This document shows positions 8,419-15,736 of a DNA stretch of 36,451 bases, piece by piece. Source of the DNA: Cyclobacteriaceae bacterium (GTDB lineage: Bacteria; Bacteroidota; Bacteroidia; Cytophagales; Cyclobacteriaceae); assembly GCA_947458475.1 (NCBI GenBank), contig CANGZP010000016.1:1-36451 (forward strand), in the 5' to 3' direction. The notes below the pieces were generated by a model, which had not been told where the DNA came from, searched no databases, and saw nothing but the letters and a program-made list of their open reading frames with translations. How positions within the stretch are numbered: position 1 is the stretch's first letter; each line of letters begins with the position of its first letter. A program made the translations under genes and the position numbers.

Positions 8419-8737
8419 GGAGCAGCGAGAATTGTAAGCAGTAAAATTAATGGATTGTCAAAAAATGCCGGCGTTTTTTTCTGTATTTGTTACAAATCTT
8501 TTTTGTTTTTGAGTTCCTGGAAATTCAAGGCTACCCTAAGCCAAACAAGCGATAGACTTGATTGGTTTAATTATCGTCTTTTTCAGATAGTAAGAATAGT
8601 CTGCCTGCAAATTACTTTTGAAGCACCGACTTTTCACCTATTTTTGAATCTCCGGTTGTTGTAAGAAAGAAAGTTGCGCTGAAAGGCGCTTAATTGGAGC
8701 AACCCCTAGTTTTACTTGTGAACTATCCATTCGAACG
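8419..8737. other. Divergent intergenic region between the serA fusion and the DUF4920 gene
   Basis: This 319-bp region must carry promoters for two divergent genes, but no perfect TTTG/TAnnTTTG pair is visible on either strand. Bases 8673-8703 hold two mutually exclusive hairpins: GCGC (8676-8679) with GCGC (8686-8689), or GTTGC (8673-8677) with GCAAC (8699-8703). A 69-codon frame at 8455-8664 starts with TTG and has no recognisable content, so I do not call it a gene. Confidence 0.5.
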
Positions 8738-9253
8738 ATGAAAATGAACACTAAAATTTTAATGCTTGCGCTTGTGGCAGGCCTTGCTGCTTGCCAAAAA
8801 ACGGGTATTGTGTCTCAAAAAACTACCTACGAATTGGTAGGCGAAGCCAAGTCGGTTCCTGGAAACTATGGTGATGTGGTGAAAGAAGCGGGTGTAGTCA
8901 CACCGGCCATTCTTCTTCAAAAAGTGGAAACCTCTGGAACCTTTACAGGAAAGGTTTCTGGACAAATTAAGGAAGTATGTACGAGCAAAGGCTGTTGGTT
9001 TGCCATGGAGCTGCCCAATGGGGCTAGCATGCGCGTTACTTTTAAAGATTACGGATTTTTTATCCCCACCAACTCGCAGGGATTTCCCATTACGATTGAA
9101 GGGGTTGCTACCTTGACCGAAACCGACGTGAAAACCTTACGGCACTATGCTGAAGATCAAGGGAAATCCAAGGAAGAAGTAGAAGCGATTACTGCTCCCA
9201 AAAAAGAAATCACCTTTGAAGCTTCAGGAGCCTTGATTAAAGCCAAATCCTGA
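8738..9253 (+). CDS. DUF4920-family lipoprotein
   Basis: A 171-residue predicted lipoprotein. The first 19 residues form a signal with lipobox LAAC. The mature part carries VCTSKGCWFAMELPNG and MRVTFKDYGFFIP, which I recognise as the DUF4920 pattern (a small beta domain with a conserved cysteine pair, common in Bacteroidota). The C-terminal part contains a charged helix EDQGKSKEEVEAI. Function is unknown for the family; the Cys-x-x-x-x-Cys-Trp arrangement could bind metal or be redox-active, but this is a guess. Its stop overlaps the next start by one base (TGATG), suggesting translational coupling with the 67-residue protein that follows. Confidence 0.8.
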   Translation: MKMNTKILMLALVAGLAACQKTGIVSQKTTYELVGEAKSVPGNYGDVVKEAGVVTPAILLQKVETSGTFTGKVSGQIKEVCTSKGCWFAMELPNGASMRVTFKDYGFFIPTNSQGFPITIEGVATLTETDVKTLRHYAEDQGKSKEEVEAITAPKKEITFEASGALIKAKS

Positions 9254-9456
9254 TGCCACTCGCCTTAGACAACTTACGAGTAGGACGGATTTACCTATTG
9301 GTCAACCAGGGTGAGGTTCGTAAAATCGAGGTAATGGCCTGGATATCGGGAGAGAATTTTCGAATTAAAGATTTAGATACCCTGGAGTATTATACTTTGC
9401 ATGAGTTGTTGCAATGGGGCAAGGGAAAGGATTACGATTTGGAGGAATTGCGCTAA
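9253..9456 (+). CDS. Small uncharacterised protein translationally coupled to the DUF4920 gene
   Basis: A 67-residue soluble protein with no signal peptide, membrane segment or motif I recognise. The middle (GEVRKIEVMAWISGENFRIK) reads like a compact strand-rich fold. Its ATG overlaps the TGA of the DUF4920 gene by one base, which argues for a real gene read by reinitiation. Codon use looks like the neighbours'. Function unknown; a chance frame is less likely given the overlap and coding-like composition. Confidence 0.65.
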   Translation: MPLALDNLRVGRIYLLVNQGEVRKIEVMAWISGENFRIKDLDTLEYYTLHELLQWGKGKDYDLEELR

Positions 9457-9579
9457 AGGCCGAAGTTTAATTTTTTTGGATTTTTTTAGTTAAAAATAGG
9501 TTCAATGAGCCTGTTGCGTAACAAAGGTCACAGCAGGAGACCTCCTGTTCAGCTAGATTTACGTACTTATTTTTCAATT

Positions 9580-9951
9580 ATGTCAAAAAGTTTAGCTGCC
9601 GCCATCGCACAGGCAAAATGTCCAAAATGCAGACAAGGGAATATGTTTCCAGTCTCAGCCTTTAGTTACCGAAAGTTATCTGTTATGCATTCGCGTTGCG
9701 AAGTTTGTGATGCGAATTTGATTCCTGAGCCGGGATTCTATGATGGAGCAATGTACATTAGCTATGCCTTTTCGGTTGCTTTGGTGATTACCTCCTTAGT
9801 TGCAATTAATGTATTGGTTGCTGACCCCAAACTTTGGATGTATTTGACAACGGTAGTGGTCCTCACAATTTTTTTGATGCCTGCTATGCTTCGGTATTCC
9901 AAGACTTTGTATCAATACGGAGTGGGAAAATTGAAGTATCGGGGCTTTTGA
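9580..9951 (+). CDS. DUF983-family membrane protein
   Basis: From the ATG at 9580 the product is 123 residues, starting MSKSLAAAIAQAKCPKCRQG. Two CxxC pairs (CPKC and CEVC) near the N-terminus suggest a zinc-ribbon-like domain, followed by PEPGFYDGAMYISYAFSVAL and two strongly hydrophobic membrane segments at roughly 60-82 and 90-110. This matches DUF983, a family of unknown function. The frame is open to an ATG at 9505, but the extra 25 residues are basic, family-atypical, and overlap a palindrome at 9534-9547 (CAGGAG-AC-CTCCTG), so I prefer the later start. It lies 123 bases after the small gene and may have its own promoter. Confidence 0.82.
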   Translation: MSKSLAAAIAQAKCPKCRQGNMFPVSAFSYRKLSVMHSRCEVCDANLIPEPGFYDGAMYISYAFSVALVITSLVAINVLVADPKLWMYLTTVVVLTIFLMPAMLRYSKTLYQYGVGKLKYRGF

Positions 9952-10016
9952 GTACTTAACTAGGATTTCTTGCAAGGGTCTTAATTTTTTGTATCTTTTT
10001 GCTTTGAAAAAATGGG

Positions 10017-10412
10017 ATGAAGAAATTTTTGAAGAAGCTGTTGATTTATGGAATGGGGTATTTTTACCTCTTTGCAGGGATCAACCATTTTGTGACTCCT
10101 GATTTTTACCTTGCGCTTATTCCTCCTTTTTTTTCCAAGCCAGAGTTGATCAACATCCTATCGGGTATTGCTGAGATTTTATTGGGCTTGGGGGTGTTGT
10201 ACTTTCCTACCCGAAGGCGTGCTGCTTGGGGTATTTTTGTAATGCTGATTTGTTTCATTCCTTCTCATGTGTATTTCATTCAGGTAGGTTCCTGCATTGA
10301 AGGAGGACTTTGTGTTCCAGAATGGCTGGGTTGGATTCGCCTTTTACTTTTTCATCCCATCCTGCTTTATTGGGCATTTTGGGTAAGTAAAATTGATAGT
10401 TTAGAGAATTGA
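10017..10412 (+). CDS. DoxX-like four-helix membrane protein
   Basis: A 131-residue inner-membrane protein with about four hydrophobic segments (roughly 8-24, 42-62, 68-86, 102-122). MGYFYLFAGINHFVTPDFYL and the following GIAEILLGLGVLYFP resemble DoxX/MauE-type membrane proteins. HFVTPDFY with the later proline-rich turn is typical of the Bacteroidota DoxX-like group. Substrate or partner unknown. It lies 65 bases after the DUF983 gene on the same strand. Upstream, TATCTTTTTG near 9992 partly resembles a -7 box, so it may be transcribed separately. Confidence 0.75.
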   Translation: MKKFLKKLLIYGMGYFYLFAGINHFVTPDFYLALIPPFFSKPELINILSGIAEILLGLGVLYFPTRRRAAWGIFVMLICFIPSHVYFIQVGSCIEGGLCVPEWLGWIRLLLFHPILLYWAFWVSKIDSLEN

Positions 10413-10556
10413 TTTCTTTTATTTAGAAGCAGATAACATTACTTTTTTGGCTGCCCTAATCCACTGATTTTCTTCAATCTAGTGCGTACTTTTTTCGAAT
10501 AAGGATTGATTTGTTTACGCTTATTTACTTTTTGTTACTATTACTAACAAAAATGA

Positions 10557-10587
10557 TTGAAAAGCAAACTTTTGATTGTTATCTTTC
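10557..10587 (+). promoter_or_regulatory. Candidate promoter of the TetR-ABC-HlyD-TolC operon
   Basis: TTG at 10557-10559 and TATCTTTC at 10580-10587 are separated by 20 bases, close to the Bacteroidota -33/-7 pattern; the last base of the -7 box is C instead of G. The box ends 27 bases before the ATG of the regulator gene. An operator for the regulator would be expected around here, but I see no clear palindrome. Confidence 0.4.
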
Positions 10588-10614
10588 GTTATGGCTTGAG
10601 TTTGGATAGCACAA

Positions 10615-11286
10615 ATGGAATCGATTTTAAAAAAAATACGGGTAGAGGTAAACAGTAAGCTGTTTCTGAAAGATCCCTTTAGTTCTGAATTGGGAGTGCT
10701 GATTGTTCAGGAAGGGTCCCAGTTAATTCAAGAATTGGGCATGGAACACTTCACTTTTAAAAAATTGGGAGGGAAGATAGGAAGTACAGAGGCTGCAATT
10801 TACCGCTACTTTGAAAACAAACACAAGTTGCTTTTATATCTCAGTGCCTGGTATTGGGCCTGGCTGGAACATAATTTAGTTTTTGTCACTGCCAACCAAG
10901 CTGATCCTGTAGCGCGCTTGTCAATTGCTATACGCCTCCTTGTAGAGGGTCCCATTTATAAACAAAATGATTTTCTGGATCCGGAAATTTTAAGAAGTAT
11001 TGTCATCAATGAATCCATCAAAGGATTCTTAACCAAGGAGGTAGATCTGGAACATGAGTCTGGAATTTTCTCTCAGGTTTACAAGTTTGGAGACCGAATT
11101 TCTTCCATTATCACGGAGCTGAACCCGGATTATTTGTATCCAAAAACCCTAGTATCCACTATACTTGAGTCTAGTCTATTGCAGACCTTCAATTCCCAGC
11201 ATTTACCGGGGATGCTAGATGCGGGTCCAGATAGCAAGGACCGCTTTCAATTCTTTTATCAACTCGTGACTAAAGCCATTCAGTGA
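10615..11286 (+). CDS. TetR-family transcriptional regulator
   Basis: A 223-residue DNA-binding protein. The helix-turn-helix is at about 35-80: QELGMEHFTFKKLGGKIGST then EAAIYRYFENKHKLLLYLS, the TetR signature including the AxYRYFxxK turn. The remaining residues are a helical ligand domain without diagnostic features. It is the first gene of a four-gene operon and its stop overlaps the ABC start by one base (TGATG), so it probably controls its own exporter, most often as a repressor relieved by an exported compound. The N-terminal extension of about 30 residues before the HTH is slightly longer than usual. Confidence 0.88.
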   Translation: MESILKKIRVEVNSKLFLKDPFSSELGVLIVQEGSQLIQELGMEHFTFKKLGGKIGSTEAAIYRYFENKHKLLLYLSAWYWAWLEHNLVFVTANQADPVARLSIAIRLLVEGPIYKQNDFLDPEILRSIVINESIKGFLTKEVDLEHESGIFSQVYKFGDRISSIITELNPDYLYPKTLVSTILESSLLQTFNSQHLPGMLDAGPDSKDRFQFFYQLVTKAIQ

Positions 11287-12983
11287 TGCAGATCGAACAA
11301 GGATTAACACCGATCAAACGGTTTTTCAATATCCTCAAAGAGGAGAAAAATCAAGTATATGCCATTTACTTCTATGCGGTTTTAAATGGATTGATTACGC
11401 TGTCCCTGCCTTTGGGGATTCAGGCTATTCTCAACTTTATTCTTGGAGGCAGGATTACGACTTCTTGGATTATTTTAGTGATTATTGTGGCTGTTGGGGT
11501 GATTTTTGGAGGATTTCTACAGATCTCTCAACTTCAGATTATGGAGAAGTTCCAGCAACGAATTTTTTCCAAATCTGGACTTTCTATCGCCTATCGTTTG
11601 CCACGAATAAAAACTGAAATCCTTCATGGTAAATATGCGCCTGAGATTGTCAATCGCTTTTTTGATACGGTGAGCTTGCAAAAAGGGATGGCGAAGATTT
11701 TGATTGATTTCTCTGCTGCCCTTCTTCAAGTGATTTTCGGGCTCTTATTGCTTTCCTTTTACCATCCCGCTTTCATTGTTTTCGGCTTAGGTTTATTTGG
11801 GATTTTGGCGCTGATCTTTTATTACACTGCTCCAAAAGGAATGGAAACTGCCATTAAAGAATCGTCTTATAAATACCAAACTGCCTATTGGTTGGAAGAA
11901 GTTGGGAGAACCTTGAATTCATTTAAGCTTGTTGGAACCACCCATCTGCCCATTTTGAGAGCAGACAAGCTGATTCAAAAATACGTTCAGTTTAGATCGC
12001 AGCACTTTAATGTTTTGATTTTCCAATACAAGGTGATGGTTGCATTTAAGGTGCTCATTGTAACAAGCTTATTGCTCGCAGGAAGCTTACTCCTAATCAA
12101 TGACCAAATCTCCATTGGACAATTTGTGGCTGCTGAGGTGATCATTATTTTGGTGGTCAATTCGGTAGAGAAACTCATTCTATCCTTGGAAACGGTGTAT
12201 GATACTTTAGTTTCGATAGATAAGCTAGGGCAAATCATGGATTTAGATTTGGAACATCATGAGCCTCATGAAAAAGTAGTGGATCCTACTTCTGAAGGCA
12301 TCAAGTTTAGCATGGAGGATGTGGTTTTTCAACCTGCAGATGCACACCAGCCACTATTGTCTGGTGTGACTTTTAACATTGCGCAGGGTAAAAAAGTCGT
12401 GGTGACAGGAAAGAGTGGAAGCGGGAAAAGTGCCATGATGGCTTTGTTTTCTGGACTGTATGAAGAGTATCAAGGAAAAGTCCTCGTCAATGACTTGTCT
12501 TTGGAATACATCAACTTGGAAAAATTCCGCGGAATGGTTGGTGATTTTCTTGAGCTGCAGCAAATTTTTCATGGCACGATTCTCGAAAACATCTGTATGG
12601 GTAGAGACCATACCCAAGAGCAATTGGAATCCCTCATTACCCTTGTTGGATTGAAAGACTTTATCTACCAGGCACCTATGGGATTGGAAACAGTTCTTCA
12701 ACCAGAGGGTAAGGGTTTATCAAAAACCATTGCGCATCAGATTTTGCTTGCTAGGGGATTTGTAGGGAAGCCGAAGGCATTGATTATGGAGAATATCCTA
12801 AACTATGTGGATCCTTTGGTAAAAGCCAGGGTAATCGACTATGTAATGAAAGGGCCTTGGACATTACTTATTATTTCAGATGAACCAAAGGTGCAGCAGA
12901 TGGCTGACGAGGTGATCGTTATGGATCAAGGCAAGCTTGCTTTTCAAGGAAAATTTGAAGACTACCTCACTTTCAAAAACTAA
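11286..12983 (+). CDS. ABC exporter half-transporter with degenerate ATPase domain
   Basis: A fused membrane-plus-ATPase protein of type I exporter layout. Residues about 1-310 are the six-helix transmembrane domain; about 340-565 are the nucleotide-binding domain. Walker A is intact (GKSGSGKS, about 375-382) and the D-loop Asp (about 509) is kept. The other motifs are altered: the signature LSGGQ reads LSKTI, the Walker B DE pair reads EN (about 502-503), the H-loop His is Asp (about 532), the Q-loop Gln aligns with Glu, and the A-loop aromatic with Pro. The region LSKTI to YVD aligns to the canonical stretch without a gap, so these are substitutions rather than an error. An upstream GTG at 11283 is possible, but the ATG at 11286 overlaps the regulator stop. 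Operon with HlyD and TolC genes implies export across both membranes; energy source uncertain. Confidence 0.88.
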   Translation: MQIEQGLTPIKRFFNILKEEKNQVYAIYFYAVLNGLITLSLPLGIQAILNFILGGRITTSWIILVIIVAVGVIFGGFLQISQLQIMEKFQQRIFSKSGLSIAYRLPRIKTEILHGKYAPEIVNRFFDTVSLQKGMAKILIDFSAALLQVIFGLLLLSFYHPAFIVFGLGLFGILALIFYYTAPKGMETAIKESSYKYQTAYWLEEVGRTLNSFKLVGTTHLPILRADKLIQKYVQFRSQHFNVLIFQYKVMVAFKVLIVTSLLLAGSLLLINDQISIGQFVAAEVIIILVVNSVEKLILSLETVYDTLVSIDKLGQIMDLDLEHHEPHEKVVDPTSEGIKFSMEDVVFQPADAHQPLLSGVTFNIAQGKKVVVTGKSGSGKSAMMALFSGLYEEYQGKVLVNDLSLEYINLEKFRGMVGDFLELQQIFHGTILENICMGRDHTQEQLESLITLVGLKDFIYQAPMGLETVLQPEGKGLSKTIAHQILLARGFVGKPKALIMENILNYVDPLVKARVIDYVMKGPWTLLIISDEPKVQQMADEVIVMDQGKLAFQGKFEDYLTFKN

Positions 12984-12989
12984 TTGGCT

Positions 12990-14345
12990 ATGTTGAATAT
13001 TTCAAAAAATACCATCAAAGACTCAAGTCCTTTTCTTGGTGCCAAAAGCTTGGAAATCACGCTCCCAAAAAAGGAGAGCAAGAAGCGCTTGAAAATTTTA
13101 ATATGGGTGATCATTGCTTTTTTTCTGATGCTATTCTTGCCATGGACACAAAATATTCGTTCCAAGGGCTTGGTAACGGCGCTACGACCAGACCAGCGTC
13201 CGCAGACCATACATTCTATCATTGCAGGTAGAATTGAAAAATGGTATGTGGCTGAAGGCGACTATGTAGCAGCAGGGGATACTATCTTGCGTATTTCAGA
13301 AGTAAAGGACGAGTATTTTGATCCCTTGTTGCTCCCTCGAACACAGCAGCAGGTGGATGCAAAAACCCAAGCTGCACAGTCCTATGGGGAGAAAGTAGGA
13401 GCTCTTGAAAACCAAATTTCCGCACTCGAGCAAAACAACATCCTCAAGTTGCAGCAAGCCAGAAATTATTTGAAGATAGCAGAACTAAAGGTGCAGTCTG
13501 ACAGCATGGAATTGGTGCAGGCGAAGGTCAATTACGATATCGGAAAGTTTCAATTGGATCGTGCTGAACAAATGCTAAAAGAGGGTTTGATTTCTGTTAC
13601 TTCATTGGAAGGAAGGAGACTCAAATTCCAGGAGGTTCAAGCGAAGTTGATCGGTTCTGAAAACAAATTTTTGAGTAGCAAAAACGAGTTTATCACTGCC
13701 CGTATCGATTTGAGTGCGATAGATAACGAATTTAAAGACAAGGTTGCCAAGGCCAATTCTGACAAATTCACGGCTTTATCCTCTCAATTTGATGCGGAAG
13801 CCACGGTAACCAAATTGGAGAATCAGTACTCTAATTACGAAAGAAGGGCACAATACCGGTATATCCTAGCACCGCAAAACGGATACATCGCCAAAGCCAT
13901 TCAGGTAGGAATCGGTGAAACCATCAAGGAAGGGGCTGAAATAGTAAATATTGTGCCTGCAGATGCTGAATTGGCAGTTGAAATGTATGTACAGCCAGTG
14001 GACTTGCCCTTGGTTCAACCAGGAAATAAGGTTCGATTCATTTTTGATGGTTGGCCCGCAATTGTCTTTTCGGGATGGCCTCAGCTTTCCAACGGAACCT
14101 TTGGCGGGGTAGTCATTGCGATTGACCAATTTGCTGGCCCAACGAATCAATACCGCGTATTGGTTACCGAGGATCCAGAGGAAGAGGGCTGGCCAGATTT
14201 ATTGCGGATGGGCTCCGGCGCTGAAGGTATCGCCTTATTTAATGATGTGCCTGTATGGTACGAAATCTGGCGACAGCTCAATGGCTTCCCTGCTGATTAC
14301 TATTCTCAAGAGGAAAAAGACAAAACTGCTTCTGCTAAGAAATGA
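12990..14345 (+). CDS. HlyD-family periplasmic adaptor (membrane fusion protein)
   Basis: Links the inner-membrane ABC protein to the outer-membrane TolC channel. Using the ATG at 12990 (a TTG at 12984 would add two residues), there is one membrane segment at about 32-50 (ILIWVIIAFFLMLFLPW). The first lipoyl half-motif is IAGRIEKWYVAEGDYVAAGD, then a long coiled-coil hairpin at about 110-270 rich in Glu, Gln, Lys and Ala. The second lipoyl half follows (YILAPQNGYIAKAIQVGIGE), then a beta-barrel region. The C-terminus is a charged tail EEKDKTASAKK. Length 451 is normal for HlyD. It follows the ABC gene by 6 bases and overlaps the TolC start by 4 bases (ATGA), a tightly coupled operon. Confidence 0.92.
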   Translation: MLNISKNTIKDSSPFLGAKSLEITLPKKESKKRLKILIWVIIAFFLMLFLPWTQNIRSKGLVTALRPDQRPQTIHSIIAGRIEKWYVAEGDYVAAGDTILRISEVKDEYFDPLLLPRTQQQVDAKTQAAQSYGEKVGALENQISALEQNNILKLQQARNYLKIAELKVQSDSMELVQAKVNYDIGKFQLDRAEQMLKEGLISVTSLEGRRLKFQEVQAKLIGSENKFLSSKNEFITARIDLSAIDNEFKDKVAKANSDKFTALSSQFDAEATVTKLENQYSNYERRAQYRYILAPQNGYIAKAIQVGIGETIKEGAEIVNIVPADAELAVEMYVQPVDLPLVQPGNKVRFIFDGWPAIVFSGWPQLSNGTFGGVVIAIDQFAGPTNQYRVLVTEDPEEEGWPDLLRMGSGAEGIALFNDVPVWYEIWRQLNGFPADYYSQEEKDKTASAKK

Positions 14346-15736
14346 AAAAAGTAGCACTACTCTTTCTCTGGCTGTTTTCTTCAGTTTCACTTTTGGCACA
14401 AGAAATCCAAAGGTTAAGCTTTGAAGATTACATGCTATGGGTTCAAGATTACCATCCCATTGCCATCCAAGCGGATCTCAACCTACGCTTAGGTCAAATG
14501 GAGGTGCGCAAAGCACGTGGAGGATTTGACCCCATGCTGTATGGCAACCTAGATAAAAAAGAATTTAAGCAGTCCACTTACTTCGAAAAGCGAGAGGCAG
14601 GTGTACTTGTGCCTACTTGGATGGGAGTGGAGCTGATGGGTAATTTTGAGCAAAACTCGGGGGCTTTCCTTAATTCGGAAAGTGCCGTACCCACCAGCGG
14701 CCTGCTATCTGCAGGTGCTGCTGTGAATTTGGGACAAGGATTGCTTTTGGATGATCGGAGAGCTACGCTTCAAAAGGCGCAACTCTATGCCCAAGCTACA
14801 GAAGTGGAGCGCCTCAATTTTAGAAATGAACTGAACCTCCAAGCAACCGCAGCCTATTGGAAGTGGGCGGCAGCTTACGAGAATAAATTGGTGCTTGAAG
14901 AAGGAGTGAAGTTGGCAAAAATTCGATTTGATGGAATTAAACGCAGTTACGAACTAGGTGATCAAGCTGCGATTGATACCGTTGAGGCACTTTCCCAATT
15001 GCTGAATAGAGAATACCGATTGCAGCTTGCTGAGAATACGTTTTTCGAAAATACGCAAGTGTTGAATACCTTTTTATGGAATGAATCAGGAGAACCGATG
15101 CTTCTTGAATCAGGAGTGTTTCCTCAAGCGTTGTCCCAATTTCTAAATGCTGCCCCTGATGCAGAGGATTTGCGGACTTTGGTGGCTAGGCATCCAGAAC
15201 TGTTGCTCACAGATTTTGATTTAGCGAGCTTGAAGGTCGAAAAGCGATTGCAAACGCAGGAATTGCTTCCTGTAGTCAAGCTGAAGTATAACTTTCTAAC
15301 CGAGGAGTTGGCAGATGCCAATCCTTCTCCACTTTTTGAGAACAACTACAAATGGGGACTAACGGTCTATACACCTTTGTTTTTACGAAAGACGAGAGGG
15401 GAACTAGGAAGCACCAAGGCGAAATTAGAAATCAAGCAGACTGGGAGAAATTTGAAGGAGCAGCAGCTCAGAACAAAGTTGGAGACAGAACTCAACTCTT
15501 GGAATCTGTTGAATCAACAAGTGCGTACCCTTGGGGAAAATGTGAAGAGTTTGGAAGCGCTACTATCCGGTGAAACCCGTCGTTTTGAGATTGGAGAAAG
15601 CAGTTTGTTTTTGGTTAATGCGCGCGAGGTAGCAGTTTTTGACGCGAGAGTAACCTTGAATGAGCTTTCTTCTAGACTTCAAATTGCCTATGCCAAGGCT
15701 AGATTTGCGGCTGGGGTTGGCTTTGCCGAAAACTAA
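14342..15736 (+). CDS. TolC-family outer-membrane channel protein
   Basis: Residues 1-19 are a signal peptide ending SLLAQ. The mature protein has the two-repeat helical layout of outer-membrane efflux proteins: long amphipathic helices at about 125-215 and 355-460, separated by beta segments. Patterns such as LRLGQMEVRKARGGFDPML near the N-terminus, GVKLAKIRFDGIKRSYELGD and the second-repeat GETRRFEIGESSLFLVNARE are typical TolC-family signatures. Length 464 is usual. It completes the TetR-ABC-HlyD-TolC set. The stop overlaps the end of the convergent uxaB gene by 4 bases with no terminator visible, so the two transcripts probably run into each other. Confidence 0.92.
   Translation: MKKVALLFLWLFSSVSLLAQEIQRLSFEDYMLWVQDYHPIAIQADLNLRLGQMEVRKARGGFDPMLYGNLDKKEFKQSTYFEKREAGVLVPTWMGVELMGNFEQNSGAFLNSESAVPTSGLLSAGAAVNLGQGLLLDDRRATLQKAQLYAQATEVERLNFRNELNLQATAAYWKWAAAYENKLVLEEGVKLAKIRFDGIKRSYELGDQAAIDTVEALSQLLNREYRLQLAENTFFENTQVLNTFLWNESGEPMLLESGVFPQALSQFLNAAPDAEDLRTLVARHPELLLTDFDLASLKVEKRLQTQELLPVVKLKYNFLTEELADANPSPLFENNYKWGLTVYTPLFLRKTRGELGSTKAKLEIKQTGRNLKEQQLRTKLETELNSWNLLNQQVRTLGENVKSLEALLSGETRRFEIGESSLFLVNAREVAVFDARVTLNELSSRLQIAYAKARFAAGVGFAEN

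Noticed and set aside
8455-8664. 69-codon frame in the divergent serA/DUF4920 gap
   Set aside because: TTG start, no motif, composition like non-coding DNA; overlaps the region where promoters are expected.
8671-8706. Possible SAM/SAH-type riboswitch (TTGGAGCA segment)
   Set aside because: Only the short 3' segment is reminiscent; the conserved 5' core is missing and the downstream gene is unrelated to methionine metabolism.
10615-15736. Reading the ABC-HlyD-TolC genes as a bacteriocin type I secretion system
   Set aside because: The ABC protein lacks an N-terminal peptidase domain and no double-glycine precursor peptide was found nearby.
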